This document shows positions 5,032 through 5,595 of a stretch of DNA of 5,595 bases, piece by piece. Numbering within the stretch: the stretch's first letter is position 1; each line of letters starts with the position of its first letter. Origin of the DNA: DATFWC01 sp045801465. Lineage in GTDB: Bacteria > Pseudomonadota > Alphaproteobacteria > Rhizobiales > Xanthobacteraceae. Below the pieces are notes generated by a model. It saw only the letters and a program-made list of their open reading frames with translations, did not search any database and was not told the DNA's origin. The translations under genes and the position numbers were made by a program. The DNA lies in NCBI GenBank assembly GCA_045801465.1, contig JBJMSU010000200.1, forward strand, positions 1 through 5,595. Direction: 5' to 3'.

Positions 5032-5595
5032 GTGCTCACCGCCGCCAGGAACGAACAGCTCACCCGGGTCGGGCCCGGCACGCCGATGGGCGCGCTCTTG
5101 CGTCGCTACTGGATGCCGGTCGCGGGCGCGAGCGAATTTGATACCACGTCGATCAAGCCGCTCCGCCTCATGGGCGAGGACCTCGTCCTCTACAAGGATT
5201 TGGGCGGACGCTACGGCCTGGTCGATCGGCACTGCCCGCACCGGCGCGCCGACCTGTCGTACGGCTGGGTCGAGGCGATCGGCATCCGCTGCAGCTATCA
5301 CGGCTGGCTGATGGACGAGACCGGCCGCTGCGTCGAGCAGCCGTACGAGGACGTCGCCAATCCGAGCCTGCGCGCCAGGGATCGCTGCGCCACCAAGGCC
5401 TATCCGGTGCGCGAGCTTGCCGGCCTCTTATGGGCCTATCTGGGGCCGCCGCCGGCCCCCGAGTTGCCGGTGTGGGAGCCGTTCACCTGGGCCAACGGGT
5501 TCCGCGAGATCGTGCTCGCCGATATTCCGTGCAACTGGTTCCAATGCCAGGAGAACTCCATCGATCCGGTCCATTTCGAATGGATGCACGACAAC
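5032..5595 (+). CDS. Rieske [2Fe-2S] non-heme iron oxygenase alpha subunit, phthalate dioxygenase-type (3' end outside window)
   Basis: The window holds 188 N-terminal residues, open to the edge; relatives are about 400-450 aa. The N-terminus TRVGPGTPMGALLRRYWMPV (11-30) is typical of the phthalate 4,5-dioxygenase-like group. The Rieske cluster ligands are C68 and H70 (CPHR) and C87 and H90 (CSYHGW), 16 residues apart, which is within the family range. The catalytic domain begins with NWFQCQENSIDPVHFEWMH (168-186): D178 would link the Rieske centre to the iron, and H181 and H186 are two ligands of the mononuclear iron; the third, an acid, lies beyond the edge. Such enzymes dioxygenate, monooxygenate or O-demethylate aromatic substrates with electrons from a separate reductase, not seen here. 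The gene lies 31 bp after the GST with its own strong ribosome binding site. The substrate cannot be assigned. Confidence 0.93.
   Translation, partial: MLTAARNEQLTRVGPGTPMGALLRRYWMPVAGASEFDTTSIKPLRLMGEDLVLYKDLGGRYGLVDRHCPHRRADLSYGWVEAIGIRCSYHGWLMDETGRCVEQPYEDVANPSLRARDRCATKAYPVRELAGLLWAYLGPPPAPELPVWEPFTWANGFREIVLADIPCNWFQCQENSIDPVHFEWMHDN

Noticed and set aside
4065..5081. A 338-codon minus-strand open frame opposite the GST gene
   Set aside because: Antisense shadow of the GST gene that also runs through the palindromic repeat; no domain is visible.

Overview
The window is GC-rich DNA with strongly GC-biased third codon positions, densely packed genes and palindromic repeats between them. 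The gene families and the style of the repeats (CCCGG...CCGGG hairpins, CGCTATTCGCCATT units) suggest an alphaproteobacterium of the Hyphomicrobiales, in the broad Bradyrhizobium/Xanthobacteraceae neighbourhood. This placement is inference; no rRNA or other marker gene is present.

Layout. Bases 1-98 hold two inverted copies of a 31-bp hairpin repeat just past the end of a minus-strand gene. Bases 99-1322 (minus) encode an FAD-dependent aromatic-ring monooxygenase of the dihydroxypyridine hydroxylase type with a TTG start. A 69-bp divergent spacer with an AT-rich core separates it from the plus-strand genes: a small cupin (1392-1844), an AbrB-type membrane protein with a visible internal duplication (1915-2988), a 3-hydroxyisobutyrate-dehydrogenase-like NAD(P) oxidoreductase (3085-4044), a glutathione S-transferase with a LigF/beta-etherase-like layout (4230-5000), and the first 188 residues of a Rieske non-heme iron oxygenase alpha subunit of the phthalate-dioxygenase type (5032 to the window edge). 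Different palindromic repeats fill the spacers before the dehydrogenase and before the GST. A perfect 7-4-7 hairpin sits between the GST stop and the Rieske ribosome binding site.

How it fits together. Two oxygenases of different chemistry (flavin and Rieske), a GST that may cleave an ether or conjugate an intermediate, a beta-hydroxyacid-type dehydrogenase, a cupin and a membrane protein look like part of a catabolic cluster for an aromatic or heteroaromatic compound. The substrate cannot be read from the sequence. The GST and Rieske genes, 31 bp apart, are the best candidates for co-transcription. The three repeat-filled spacers may divide the region into several transcription units. No regulator, transposase, RNA gene or CRISPR array was found. 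No stretch over 300 bases lacks a gene.
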